This document shows, piece after piece, positions 31,764-40,410 of a stretch of DNA of 64,000 nt (within the stretch, counting starts at the first letter, position 1; each line of letters starts with the position of its first letter). Both the position numbers and the translations under genes were made by a program. The notes below the pieces were generated by a model, which was not told where the DNA came from, made no database searches, and saw only the letters and a list, made by a program, of their open reading frames with translations. Source of the DNA: SG8-30 sp964406445 (GTDB lineage Bacteria > Pseudomonadota > Gammaproteobacteria > Steroidobacterales > Steroidobacteraceae); assembly GCA_964406445.1 (NCBI GenBank), contig CAYORU010000008.1:1-64000 (forward strand). The letters are read 5' to 3'.

Positions 31764-33729
31764 GATCCAGGCCCAGACGCTCGCCGGGCTCCTCGAGCAG
31801 AACGCCCGCCTCGGGCAGTACGTCGGCTACCTCGAGGGGGAAGAGCACGAGCGCCGGGTATCGTACGCGGATCTGCACCAGCGCGCGCTCGGCATCCTGC
31901 GCCACCTGCAGGACCTCGGCGCCGCGCGCGGCGACCGCCTCATCGTCTTCCTCAACAACAACGAAGCCTTCATGGACGGCTTCTGGGCGGCGATGGCCGG
32001 CGGAATCGTGCCCGTGCCGGTCGCCGTCGGAATCAGCGACGAGCACCGCCACAAGCTGCTGCGGATCGCGCGCCGGCTCGGCGACCCGTGGCTCTACACG
32101 GACCGCCGCACGCTCGACCGGCTGGTCGCCTTCGCCGAGGGCGCCGGCGAGAGCGCGCTCGGCCAGCGGCTGCGCTCGCGCGCGTTCCTGATCGACGAGC
32201 TGGAGGACGTGACGAGGCCTGGCCGGCCGGCGAGCCCGGGACCCGACGATCCCGCGTTCATCCAGTTCTCGTCCGGCTCGACCAGCGAGCCGAAGGGCGT
32301 CGTGCTCACCCACGCCAACATCCTCGCGAACGCGCGCGGCGCCTCGCTCGCCGCCGGCTTCAGCCCGACCGACGTGCCGCTGTCCTGGATGCCGCTGACC
32401 CACGACATGGGACTGATCGGCTTCTTCATCATGATGTTCGCGAACGGCATGCAGCTGAACCTCATGCCGACGGACCTCTTCATCCGCCGCCCGCTGCTGT
32501 GGACCGCGCTCGCCGCGCGCAAGCGCGCGACGCTGCTGTCCTCGCCTAACTTCGGCTTCCGCCACTACCTGAAGGTGCTCGGCGACCGCCCGGCGCCGGC
32601 CGACGACCTGTCCGCCGTGCGCTACGTCTTCAACGGCGCCGAGCCGATCAACGTGGTGCTCTGCGAGGAGTTCCTCGACCGGATGCGGCCCACGGGCTTG
32701 AGGCGCAGCGCGATGTTCCCCGTCTACGGCCTCGCCGAGGCCTCCCTCGCCGTCGCGTTTCCGTCGCCAGGCAGCGAGTACCGCTCGGTGGTGCTCGAAC
32801 GGGCCAGCCTGGCGGTCGGGGCGGTCGCGCAGCACGCGGCGCGCGGCGCGCCGGGCGCGGTGGAGTTCGTCTGCGAAGGCCGCGCGATCCCGCACTGCGA
32901 ACTGCGGATCGCCGACGAGGCGGACGGGGAGCTGTCCGAGGGCCGGGTCGGCCACGTGCAGATCCGCGGCGACAACGTCACCCGCGGCTACTTCGAGGCG
33001 CCGGAGGCGAACGCGGCCGCCTTCACCGCGGACGGATGGCTGCGCACCGGCGACCTGGGCCTCCTCGACCGCGGGGAGCTCGTCATCACCGGTCGCGCCA
33101 AGGAGATCATCTTCGTCAACGGCCAGAACTACTACCCGCACGACATCGAGCAGATCGCCCAGCAGGCCGCGGGCCTCGAGCTCGGCAAGGTGGCTGCGGC
33201 GGGCTGCCGCCCGGCAGGGGCGGAGACCGACCAGCTGACCGTCTTCGTCCTGCATCGCGGCCCGCTCGCGGACTTCGTGCCGGTGGCGGCCGAGGTCACC
33301 CGACTCGTCAACGAGCACGCGGGACTCGAGGTCAGCCACGTGGTGCCGGTCAGGCGCATCCCGAAGACCACGAGCGGCAAGCTCCAGCGCGTCGCGCTCG
33401 AGCAGTCCTTCCTGGCGGGCGAGTTCGACGCCGAGCTGGCCGAGCTCGCCACGCTGCGCGAGGCCGCCCACGCGCACTTGCACGATCCCGCGGGCGAGGT
33501 CGAGCGCCGCCTCATGGCGATCGTGGACGACGCGCTGCCGGGCAAGCGCGTGGAAGTGGACGACAACCTGTTCGAGATCGGCGCGAGCTCGCTGACGCTG
33601 ATCCAGATCCACGAGCAGATCGACCGGGAATTCCCTGGCGTCGTGGACCTCACCGAGCTGTTCGACTTCCCTACGGTGTCGCAGCTGGCCCGGCACCTGC
33701 AGTCGAAGCTCGCCGCCGGTAGTACCTGA
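31762..33729 (+). CDS. Fatty acyl-AMP ligase with C-terminal acyl carrier domain
   Basis: A 655-residue didomain protein. The adenylation domain (about 1-565) has the P-loop FSSGSTSEPKGVV (about 171-183), PLTHDMGLIGFF, YGLAEASL and GWLRTGDLG, with the family Lys in TTSGKLQR. The THDMGL segment and overall shape are those of FAALs, which make acyl-adenylates and load them on carrier proteins instead of CoA. A carrier domain follows (about 575-650) with the phosphopantetheine serine in EIGASSLTLIQIH. The gene is divergent from the PPTase that would prime it, sharing CATG. Its 3' end overlaps the CPBP gene by 59 bp. The final acyl acceptor is unknown. Confidence 0.92.
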   Translation: MIQAQTLAGLLEQNARLGQYVGYLEGEEHERRVSYADLHQRALGILRHLQDLGAARGDRLIVFLNNNEAFMDGFWAAMAGGIVPVPVAVGISDEHRHKLLRIARRLGDPWLYTDRRTLDRLVAFAEGAGESALGQRLRSRAFLIDELEDVTRPGRPASPGPDDPAFIQFSSGSTSEPKGVVLTHANILANARGASLAAGFSPTDVPLSWMPLTHDMGLIGFFIMMFANGMQLNLMPTDLFIRRPLLWTALAARKRATLLSSPNFGFRHYLKVLGDRPAPADDLSAVRYVFNGAEPINVVLCEEFLDRMRPTGLRRSAMFPVYGLAEASLAVAFPSPGSEYRSVVLERASLAVGAVAQHAARGAPGAVEFVCEGRAIPHCELRIADEADGELSEGRVGHVQIRGDNVTRGYFEAPEANAAAFTADGWLRTGDLGLLDRGELVITGRAKEIIFVNGQNYYPHDIEQIAQQAAGLELGKVAAAGCRPAGAETDQLTVFVLHRGPLADFVPVAAEVTRLVNEHAGLEVSHVVPVRRIPKTTSGKLQRVALEQSFLAGEFDAELAELATLREAAHAHLHDPAGEVERRLMAIVDDALPGKRVEVDDNLFEIGASSLTLIQIHEQIDREFPGVVDLTELFDFPTVSQLARHLQSKLAAGST

Positions 33730-34576
33730 CCAGCACCGCTCCGCTCAGCACGGTCCAGCCGAGCACCAGCCAGCCGATCAGCCCGTCGAAGTCCGACAGC
33801 AGGAACGCCAGCGGCGCGTCCGCATCGGCGCGGGACAGCTTGCGGGTGACGGCGATCACCGCGACCCAGCCGGCATGCAGGCCGACGCAGGCGGCGATGC
33901 TGCCGGTCAGGTGGCGCACGATCCCGAGCAGCACGCCGACCGCGAACAGGCACAGGAAGGCGTCCAGGATCGCGAGCGGCTGGCCGAAATAGACGAGCGA
34001 GCCCGCCAGCAGCTCGAGTCCGCTGCCCAGGTCCACCTCGGCCGCGGGGATCTTGTAACGCCCCAGGAAGTGGACCGCCGAGTAGATGACCGCCGTGCTG
34101 GCGATGGCGAGCGTGGCGCCCCCGTCGCGGGCGACGCCGGTGTGCATCGCGCCGCGGAAGAACGTCTCCTCGATGAAGCCGACGGCGAGCCCCGAGAGGA
34201 TGCCCGACAGCACGATGGGCAGGATCATCGCGGGATCGGGCCTGACCCAGGGCTTGACGTCGCGCAGGTCGAGCGCCGCCATCAGCGCGACCGCGCCGGC
34301 CATCAGCACGACGCCGAGTGCGAAGCCGACCGCCAGCTCGCGGAGGAAGCGGCGGCGCGGCAGGCCGTAGCCGAGGCTCGCGTGGTCGGCGAGCCGCAGG
34401 CGCCGCGCGACCAGCACGAAGCCGACCAGCAGCGTGAGCATCGCGAGGCGGCTGCCGACGCGGTGGAACTCGAGGTCGAAGTACGGATGCAGCGCGAGCC
34501 AGGCCGGATAGGTCGCGAAGCCCATCGCCGCGAGGCCGAGCGCGATCAGGCCCAGGAACCACAGCAGGCTGCGCAC
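33671..34576 (-). CDS. CPBP family intramembrane metalloprotease
   Basis: A 301-residue membrane protein of the CAAX/ABI (CPBP) family, about eight hydrophobic segments. Catalytic motifs are FIEETFFRG (EExxxR, about 135-143), VIYSAVHFL (His) and LHAGWVAV (His). In bacteria such proteases are often linked to bacteriocin or lipid-associated functions; the substrate here is unknown. GTG start 7 nt after the LpxL-like stop. The last 59 bp lie under the end of the convergent acyl-AMP ligase gene, an unusual length of tail-to-tail overlap. Confidence 0.9.
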   Translation of the reverse strand: MRSLLWFLGLIALGLAAMGFATYPAWLALHPYFDLEFHRVGSRLAMLTLLVGFVLVARRLRLADHASLGYGLPRRRFLRELAVGFALGVVLMAGAVALMAALDLRDVKPWVRPDPAMILPIVLSGILSGLAVGFIEETFFRGAMHTGVARDGGATLAIASTAVIYSAVHFLGRYKIPAAEVDLGSGLELLAGSLVYFGQPLAILDAFLCLFAVGVLLGIVRHLTGSIAACVGLHAGWVAVIAVTRKLSRADADAPLAFLLSDFDGLIGWLVLGWTVLSGAVLVRYYRRRASTAGAGPAATP

Positions 34577-34583
34577 CGCGGCT

Positions 34584-35531
34584 TCAGTCCTCGCCGAAGG
34601 TCGCGCCGCGCCGCGCCATGCCGTACATGTTGCGCGTCACCTTCCAGCGCCGGTAGGCCCAGAGCCATTCCGCGGGCCGCTCGCGGACCAGCGCCTCCAG
34701 CCGGCGCGCATAGCGCTCGGTCACGCCGCCCTCGGGGAGCTTCTCGTCGTGCCCGACCAGCGGCTCGAGCTGGATGACGTAGTGGCCGCGGCTCGTCCGC
34801 CGCGCCGAGACGTACAGCACCGGGCACTTCAGCGCGCGCGAGATCGCCTCCGGTCCCATGTAGAACGCGGTCTCGTGGCCGAAGAAGCTGACGAAGTGGC
34901 GCACCGCGGCCGACACCGGGTCCTGGTCGGCCACCATCGCGATGCCGCGCGGCTGGCCGCGGCGCCGCAGCAGCCTGAGCAGCAGCTGCTTGGCCGGCAC
35001 CATCTGCGCGCCGAAGCGCGAGCGGATCGCGAGGAACAGCCGGTCCGCCCAGGCGTCGTGCAGCGGCTTGTAGGCGGCGTCGAGCGGATAGCCGAGCTCG
35101 AGCGACAGGCCGAACAGCGTCCAGTCCCAGTTGCAGTGGTGGCCGGTCGCGATCACGACGCTGCGGCCCGCCGACAGGTGCTCCCTCGCGACCTCGATGC
35201 CCCGCACCTCGACGCGGCGGCGCAATTCCTCGGCGCTGATGCTGCAGGACTTGATCGACTCGACCAGCACGTCGGCGGAGCTGCGGTAGAAGTCGACGCG
35301 GATCCTCTTCAGCGCGGCTTCGTCCAGCTCCGGAAAGCAGCGCTTCAGCTGGGCGTCGATGACCTTGCGGCGGTAGTGCACCACGTGCTCGGCGAGCCAG
35401 ACGAGCAGGTCCGCGAACGCGTACCAGAAGCCGAAGGGCAGGCGCGCGAGCGCCCGCAGCCAGAGCGGAAACCCGGGCAGCGGCGCTCGATCCTCGGGGG
35501 ACTCCGCGGGACGGGCGGTCGCGTCGCTCAT
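34584..35531 (-). CDS. LpxL/LpxM-family (HtrB) acyltransferase
   Basis: A 315-residue inner-membrane late lipid A acyltransferase family protein. A short N-terminal hydrophobic region (about 30-48) precedes the active-site HHCNWD (H-x4-D) near residue 129. Further motifs are MVADQDP and the ending PAEWLWAYRRWK, typical of the family. It would add a secondary acyl chain to lipid A or a related glycolipid. It lies 7 nt upstream of the CPBP gene. A terminator of the preceding Hsp20 gene (35571-35599) separates it from that gene. Confidence 0.92.
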   Translation of the reverse strand: MSDATARPAESPEDRAPLPGFPLWLRALARLPFGFWYAFADLLVWLAEHVVHYRRKVIDAQLKRCFPELDEAALKRIRVDFYRSSADVLVESIKSCSISAEELRRRVEVRGIEVAREHLSAGRSVVIATGHHCNWDWTLFGLSLELGYPLDAAYKPLHDAWADRLFLAIRSRFGAQMVPAKQLLLRLLRRRGQPRGIAMVADQDPVSAAVRHFVSFFGHETAFYMGPEAISRALKCPVLYVSARRTSRGHYVIQLEPLVGHDEKLPEGGVTERYARRLEALVRERPAEWLWAYRRWKVTRNMYGMARRGATFGED

Positions 35532-35570
35532 GCGCGCGGAAGCTTAACCGATGCCCCCGGGAGCCGCACG

Positions 35571-35599
35571 AAAAACGGGCGCCGGCTCGCCAGCGCCCG
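35571..35599 (-). terminator. Rho-independent terminator of the Hsp20 gene
   Basis: On the minus strand, CGGGCGC (35599-35593), a 10-nt loop that can pair further, GCGCCCG (35582-35576), and then TTTTT (35575-35571). It lies 20 bp past the Hsp20 stop and before the LpxL-like gene. Confidence 0.85.
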
Positions 35600-35619
35600 C
35601 ATTCACCGCAGGAACCGCG

Positions 35620-36078
35620 CTACTGGATGCGGACCTGCACCGGCGGCGTCCGTTCCGCCTTCGGGACGCGAGGCAGGCGCAGCTTGAGCATGCCGTCCTT
35701 GAACTCGGCCTTGATCTTGTCGACCTGCACGTCCTCGGGCAGCGCGAAGCTGCGCTCGAACGTGCCGTAGAAGCGCTCCATGCGCTGCATCTTCTCGCCC
35801 TCGTCCTTCTTCTCGTACTTGCGCTCGCCGCGCAGGGTCAGGACGCCGTCGGCGACGTCCACCTTGACGTCGTCCTTCGCCACCTCGGGCAACTCGGCCT
35901 TGATCAGGTATTCCTTCTCCGTCTCGATGATGTCCGCGGTGGGCTTCCACTCGACGCTCACGCCGAGCTCGCGCGGCCAGGCGGTCGGCATGAGCCGATC
36001 CTCGCCGAAGAGCCTCTCCATGCGATCGAAGTAGTCCTCGAAGCGTTTGATGGGGAGGAAATCACGCGTCAAGAGCAT
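35620..36078 (-). CDS. Hsp20 small heat-shock protein
   Basis: A 152-residue alpha-crystallin chaperone that holds unfolding proteins in solution. The crystallin domain spans about 42-140, with YLIKAELPEV (about 58-67), DGVLTLRGERK (about 77-87) and FALPEDVQVDKIKAEFKDGML. A C-terminal I/V-x-I/V-like end, VQVRIQ, suits oligomerisation. The ATG at 36078 follows a very strong AAGGAGG; upstream in-frame extension does not resemble the family. It stands alone with its own terminator. No CIRCE element was seen upstream. Confidence 0.95.
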   Translation of the reverse strand: MLLTRDFLPIKRFEDYFDRMERLFGEDRLMPTAWPRELGVSVEWKPTADIIETEKEYLIKAELPEVAKDDVKVDVADGVLTLRGERKYEKKDEGEKMQRMERFYGTFERSFALPEDVQVDKIKAEFKDGMLKLRLPRVPKAERTPPVQVRIQ

Positions 36079-36249
36079 TGGATCCTCCTTTGCGCGCCCC
36101 GTCGGGACATCGCCCCCGGCGCGCAACGTCAGTCTAGCCCGCATCGGCGCCGCGCATCATTGCCACGGGCGCTATGTCGCTGCGGTTTTCCACCCGGTAC
36201 GGACCGCGGCCGCGAATCCGCGCAGCGTCCGGCCAGCGAACAGCAGGCC

Positions 36250-36651
36250 ATGGACAAGTTGCCGTCAAGCGACCGCCGGGCCGACGCAGGCGTCACCGTC
36301 TACTACGACGGCGCCTGTCCGCTCTGCGCGCGCGAGATCTCCGCCTACCGCGGCATGCGCGGCGCCGACGCCGTCTGCTGGGTGGATGCCAGCGACGTCG
36401 AGGCCGGCGCCCTCGGGCCCGGGCTGTCGAGGGAGGCGGCACTGACCCGCTTCCACGTCCGCACCGCAGACGGCGCGCTGGAATCCGGCGGCGCGGCCTT
36501 CCTGCGCGTGTGGGCGGCGCTGCCGGGGCTGCGCTGGCTGGCCGCGCTGGCGGGCCGTCCGCCGATCCGCTGGCTGCTGGAGCCCGCCTACCGGCTGTCG
36601 CTGCGGCTACGCCCGTGGCTCGCGCGGCGTGCCCGCGCGCCTCGTCGCTAG
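36250..36651 (+). CDS. DCC-family (DUF393) thiol-disulfide oxidoreductase-like protein
   Basis: A 133-residue protein of the DUF393/DCC family with the signature YYDGACPLCAREI (D-x3-C-x2-C, about 18-30) followed by the family's ALTRFHVRTADG stretch. It is predicted to have a thioredoxin-like fold; its partner is unknown. The ATG at 36250 gives a short leader before the signature. It converges on the UspA gene, the two stop codons sharing CTAG. Confidence 0.88.
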   Translation: MDKLPSSDRRADAGVTVYYDGACPLCAREISAYRGMRGADAVCWVDASDVEAGALGPGLSREAALTRFHVRTADGALESGGAAFLRVWAALPGLRWLAALAGRPPIRWLLEPAYRLSLRLRPWLARRARAPRR

Positions 36652-37535
36652 CCCGGCGGGACCACGAGCACGTCGTTCGTCGCCTCGGCCAGGACGTGCT
36701 TGGTGACCCGGCCGAGCAGCAGCTCCTCGACGAGGGTCGCGCCGCGCTTGCCTACCACCAGGAGGTCGCAACCCTCCTCCTGCGCGCGTTCGAGCAGCAC
36801 GCGGGACGGGTCGCCGCGCCCGACCAGGAGCTGCACGCCGGCCCCCGGCAGCCCGCTCGCCGCCGCGAGTTCACCGAGCCGCGCCCGCGCCTCGCTCTCG
36901 GCACGCCGGCAATAGGCCGCGATATTGGACTCCGCGACGCCGGCGAGGCGCAGCCGACCCTCGAAGGGCACCTCGTAGGCGTTGACCAGCAGCAGTGCCG
37001 CCCCCGGGGCGACCGCCCGCGCGCGCCCAAGCGCGGCTGCCGAGGCCGACGAGAAGTCCACGCCGACCATCGCCCGCCCGTAGGCCTCGTGCGGCATCTG
37101 CCGGACCACCAGGACCGGGCGGGCGAGGCGGCGCAGGAGCCGCTCGGCCGTGGTGCCGATGAGCAGCTGACGCAGGAAGTCCTCGCCTCGTGCACCGACG
37201 ACGACCAGCCGGGCGTCGAGCGCCTCGGCTTGCGCCGCCAGCGTCTCGATGACCGGCCCGATCTCGACGCGCAACTCGACGCCGGCCCCCGCCGAGGCAC
37301 GATGGCCGACGAACTCCGCGAGGCGGTCGGCGGCGCCCGCCAGGATCCGCTCGCGGGTGGCCGCGCCGGAATCGCCGGCGAGCTTCGCCAGCTCGTGCAG
37401 CGCGGCATCGCTGACGACGTGTACGACCACGCAGTCGCTCCCCTGCTCCGCCGCGAGGCGGCGCGCGCGCTCGACCGCGAAGCGGGAGAACCCCGAGAAG
37501 TCGCAACCGACGAGCACAGGTCGTGGCTGGCTCAT
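36648..37535 (-). CDS. Tandem universal stress protein (UspA)
   Basis: A 295-residue protein with two Usp domains (about 1-145 and 150-295). Each has the nucleotide-binding loop G-x2-G-x9-G: GARGEDFLRQLLIGTT in the first and GKRGATLVEELLLGRVT in the second, where the Ser/Thr after the last Gly is replaced by Arg. ATP binding may therefore be stronger in the first half. The start overlaps the stop of the P-type ATPase (ATGA), so the two are co-translated; a Usp paired with a cation pump suggests ion or energy stress. That link is inferred. Confidence 0.93.
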   Translation of the reverse strand: MSQPRPVLVGCDFSGFSRFAVERARRLAAEQGSDCVVVHVVSDAALHELAKLAGDSGAATRERILAGAADRLAEFVGHRASAGAGVELRVEIGPVIETLAAQAEALDARLVVVGARGEDFLRQLLIGTTAERLLRRLARPVLVVRQMPHEAYGRAMVGVDFSSASAAALGRARAVAPGAALLLVNAYEVPFEGRLRLAGVAESNIAAYCRRAESEARARLGELAAASGLPGAGVQLLVGRGDPSRVLLERAQEEGCDLLVVGKRGATLVEELLLGRVTKHVLAEATNDVLVVPPG

Positions 37536-40282
37536 GCACCCGCTCTCCTTGCCGTCATGGTGCCGAGTCGCCATCGCCGGACCAGCCATTTCTCGGCCTC
37601 CACCGCCAGCAGGACGACCGCGCCGAAGCCTGCGATCTCGCCCCACTGCGCCGCAGAGAGCGGCGCCGTGTGGAAGACCTGCTGCATCGGCGGCGCGTAG
37701 ACCAGCGCCGCCTGCAGCACGGCAATGGCGGCGACCGCGGCGAGCGCCTTGGGATTGCCGAGGAAGCCGGCGCGGTCGAGGATGCCCGCGGTCAGCTTCC
37801 GCACGTTGAACAGGTAAACCGCCTCGCCCATCACCAGCGCGTTGATCGCGACCGTGCGCGCCGCTTCGAGGGACGCACCCAGATCCAGCGCGCGCATGAA
37901 CAGCGCCATGCTCCCGATGACCAGCAGCGTGCCGACGAACAGCACGCGCCAGATGAGGAAGCGCGTCAGCAGCGGCTCGCGCGGGTCGCGCGGCGGACGG
38001 TCCATGACGTCCGCCTCCGCCCGCTCGAAGGCGACGGCCAGTGCGAGCGTGACGGCCGTGACGGTGTTGACCCACAGGATCTGCACGGGCGTCATGGGCA
38101 GCGTGATGCCGAGCCCGATGGCGACCACGATCAGCCCCGCCTCGCCCATGTTGGTCGGCAGGATGAAGGCGATGGACTTGCGGATGTTGTCGTAGACGGT
38201 GCGGCCCTCCTCCACGGCCGCGGCGATCGTCGCGAAGTTGTCGTCTGCGAGGACCATCTCGGCCGCCTCCTTGGCGGCCTCGGTGCCGGACACGCCCATC
38301 GCGACGCCGACGTCCGCGCGCTTGAGCGCAGGCGCGTCGTTGACGCCGTCGCCGGTCATCGACACCACCTGTCCCGACGCCTGCAGCGCGGTCACCAGCC
38401 GCAGCTTGTGCTCAGGACTGGCCCTCGCGAAGATGCTCACGCGGCCCGCGGCCTCGCGCAGCTCGTCGTCGGACAGGCGTTCGATCTCGTGGCCGGTGAG
38501 GACGCCGGGCCGGTCGGCCAGGCCGAGCTGCTCGCCGATGGCGCGGGCCGTCGCGGCGTGGTCGCCGGTGATCATCGCGACGCGGATGCCGGCGCTGCGG
38601 CAGCGGGCCACCGCTTCGATCGCCTCAGGGCGGGGCGGATCGGCAATGCCGACGAGGGCGAGCAGCGTGAAGCCGCCGCGTTCGACGTCGGCAAACGACA
38701 GTCCGGTCGCGGACGACGGCTCCTGCCGGCTCGCGAGCGCGAGCAGGCGCATGCCGGCCGCCGCGGTCGTCTCGGCCCGGCGCTGCCAGGCCTCGGCCTC
38801 GAGCGGCGCGCAGTGGCCGTCGCGGCGCTCGTCGGCGCACAGTTCGAGGACCCGCTCGGGCGCGCCCTTGAGCAGGCTGACCACGTGGCCGCGGTGGTCG
38901 CGGTTCAGGGTCGCCATGAAGCGATTCTCGGACTCGAAGGGAATGGCGTCGAGACGCGGCCAGGCCTCGCGCTCGAAGTCCTCGTCGAGCCCGGCCTTGA
39001 GCGCGAGGGTCACGAGCGCGCCCTCGGTCGGGTCCCCGTTCAACGTCCAGCCGCCCTCGTCGCCGCGGCGCAGCGTGGCGTCGTTGCACAGCAGCGCCGC
39101 GCGCGCCACCTCATCCAGCGCCAGCCGGGCGCCTGCCGCGAGCTCCGCCCCGCCCTCGGTGAAGGCGCCGGCCGGCTCGTAGCCCACGCCGGCCACGTCG
39201 ATCTCGTGGCACGGGGTCGCGACGCGCTGCACCGTCATCTCGTTGCGCGTCAGCGTCCCGGTCTTGTCGGAGCAGATCACCGTCACCGACCCGAGCGTCT
39301 CGACTGCCGGCAGGCGCCGGACGATCGCCCGGCGCCGCGCCATCTGCTGCACGCCGATGGCCAGGGTGATGGTCATGATGGCCGGCAGGCCCTCCGGGAT
39401 CGCAGCAACGGCGAGGCCGACGGCCGCCATGAACATCTCGGCCGCCGTGTAGTCGCGCACCAGGGTTCCGAAGGCGAAGGAACCGCTGGCGAGCGCGAGG
39501 ATGGCCGCCGTCAGCCAGCGGCCGAAGACCGCCATGCGCCGCGTCAGCGGCGTCTGCAGCACGCCGACGCCGGCCAGCAGGGCGCTGATTCGGCCGATCT
39601 CGGTGGCGAGCCCGGTGGCGGTCACGACTCCCACGCCATGACCGTAGGTCACGAGCGTCCCGGCGAAGGCCATGCAGGCCCGGTCGCCGACGAGCGCGTC
39701 GGGCGCGACCGCGTTCAGCGCCTTCTCGACCGGCACGGACTCGCCGGTCAGCGCTGCCTCCTCCACGCGGAGACTGCGCAACTCCACCAGCCGCAGGTCC
39801 GCGGGCACGCGGTCGCCGGCCGCCAGGAAGACGATGTCGCCGGGCACCAGTTCCTCGGCCGGCAGCGAGCGCCGCCGCCCGTCGCGCAGCACCTGTGCAC
39901 AGGGCGAGAGCATGCAGCGGATGGCGTCGAGCGCCGCCTCGGCCTTGCCTTCCTGCACGTAGCCGATCAGCGCGTTGATCACGACCACGCCGAAGATGAC
40001 GGCGCTGTCCACCCACTGCCCGAGCAGCAGCGTGACGATCGCGGCAGCGATCAGGACGTAGATGAGGACGTTGTGGAACTGCGCCAGCAGGCGCGCCAGC
40101 GGGCCGCGGCGCTCGGGACCCGGCAGCCGGTTCGGGCCGAAGCGAGTGCGCCTCTCCTCGGCCTGTGCCTGCGACAGGCCACGGGTCCGGGACGCTTCCA
40201 GCCGCTCGACGGCCTCGCTGGCCTCCACTGCGTGCCATCGAGGCAAGGACTCGCCGGGGCTGCCGGTGACGGGACGGTCCAT
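37532..40282 (-). CDS. P2-type (SERCA-like) cation-transporting ATPase
   Basis: A 916-residue inner-membrane P-type pump with cation ATPase N-domain, E1-E2 actuator (LTGESVPVEK), PEGLP in M4, phosphorylation motif DKTGTLT, KGAPE in the N-domain, and hinge TGDGVNDAPALK. M6 reads WVNTVTAVTLALAVAFE where Ca2+ pumps have NLVTDG, so the key Asp is missing and calcium may not be the substrate; Na+, K+ or H+-type exchange is possible. The ATG at 40282 was preferred because GGGAGG precedes it; the ATG at 40315 has no Shine-Dalgarno. It forms an operon with the tandem UspA gene. Confidence 0.92.
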   Translation of the reverse strand: MDRPVTGSPGESLPRWHAVEASEAVERLEASRTRGLSQAQAEERRTRFGPNRLPGPERRGPLARLLAQFHNVLIYVLIAAAIVTLLLGQWVDSAVIFGVVVINALIGYVQEGKAEAALDAIRCMLSPCAQVLRDGRRRSLPAEELVPGDIVFLAAGDRVPADLRLVELRSLRVEEAALTGESVPVEKALNAVAPDALVGDRACMAFAGTLVTYGHGVGVVTATGLATEIGRISALLAGVGVLQTPLTRRMAVFGRWLTAAILALASGSFAFGTLVRDYTAAEMFMAAVGLAVAAIPEGLPAIMTITLAIGVQQMARRRAIVRRLPAVETLGSVTVICSDKTGTLTRNEMTVQRVATPCHEIDVAGVGYEPAGAFTEGGAELAAGARLALDEVARAALLCNDATLRRGDEGGWTLNGDPTEGALVTLALKAGLDEDFEREAWPRLDAIPFESENRFMATLNRDHRGHVVSLLKGAPERVLELCADERRDGHCAPLEAEAWQRRAETTAAAGMRLLALASRQEPSSATGLSFADVERGGFTLLALVGIADPPRPEAIEAVARCRSAGIRVAMITGDHAATARAIGEQLGLADRPGVLTGHEIERLSDDELREAAGRVSIFARASPEHKLRLVTALQASGQVVSMTGDGVNDAPALKRADVGVAMGVSGTEAAKEAAEMVLADDNFATIAAAVEEGRTVYDNIRKSIAFILPTNMGEAGLIVVAIGLGITLPMTPVQILWVNTVTAVTLALAVAFERAEADVMDRPPRDPREPLLTRFLIWRVLFVGTLLVIGSMALFMRALDLGASLEAARTVAINALVMGEAVYLFNVRKLTAGILDRAGFLGNPKALAAVAAIAVLQAALVYAPPMQQVFHTAPLSAAQWGEIAGFGAVVLLAVEAEKWLVRRWRLGTMTARRAGA

Positions 40283-40392
40283 CGCTTGCAACCCTCCCTG
40301 GAGTTCGCCTGGCATGGTGTTGGCCGCAGCCAGGGACAGGGTGTCATTAGAGCGCCACCCCCGCGTCCGGAACAACCGATGCGCGCGCGAGG

Positions 40393-40403
40393 TTGTGACA
40401 CAA
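40393..40403. promoter_or_regulatory. Palindrome TTGTG-A-CACAA before the monooxygenase gene
   Basis: An 11-bp perfect palindrome ending 7 bp before the ATG of the flavin monooxygenase, in a gap of only 128 bp to the divergent ATPase. Position suits a repressor operator or a 5' mRNA element. There is no matching regulator gene beside it. Confidence 0.35.
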
Positions 40404-40410
40404 TCCCGGC

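Noticed and set aside
36079..36249. CIRCE or sigma-32 promoter for Hsp20
   Set aside because: No inverted repeat of CIRCE type and no clear sigma-32 -35/-10 pair could be placed upstream of the gene.
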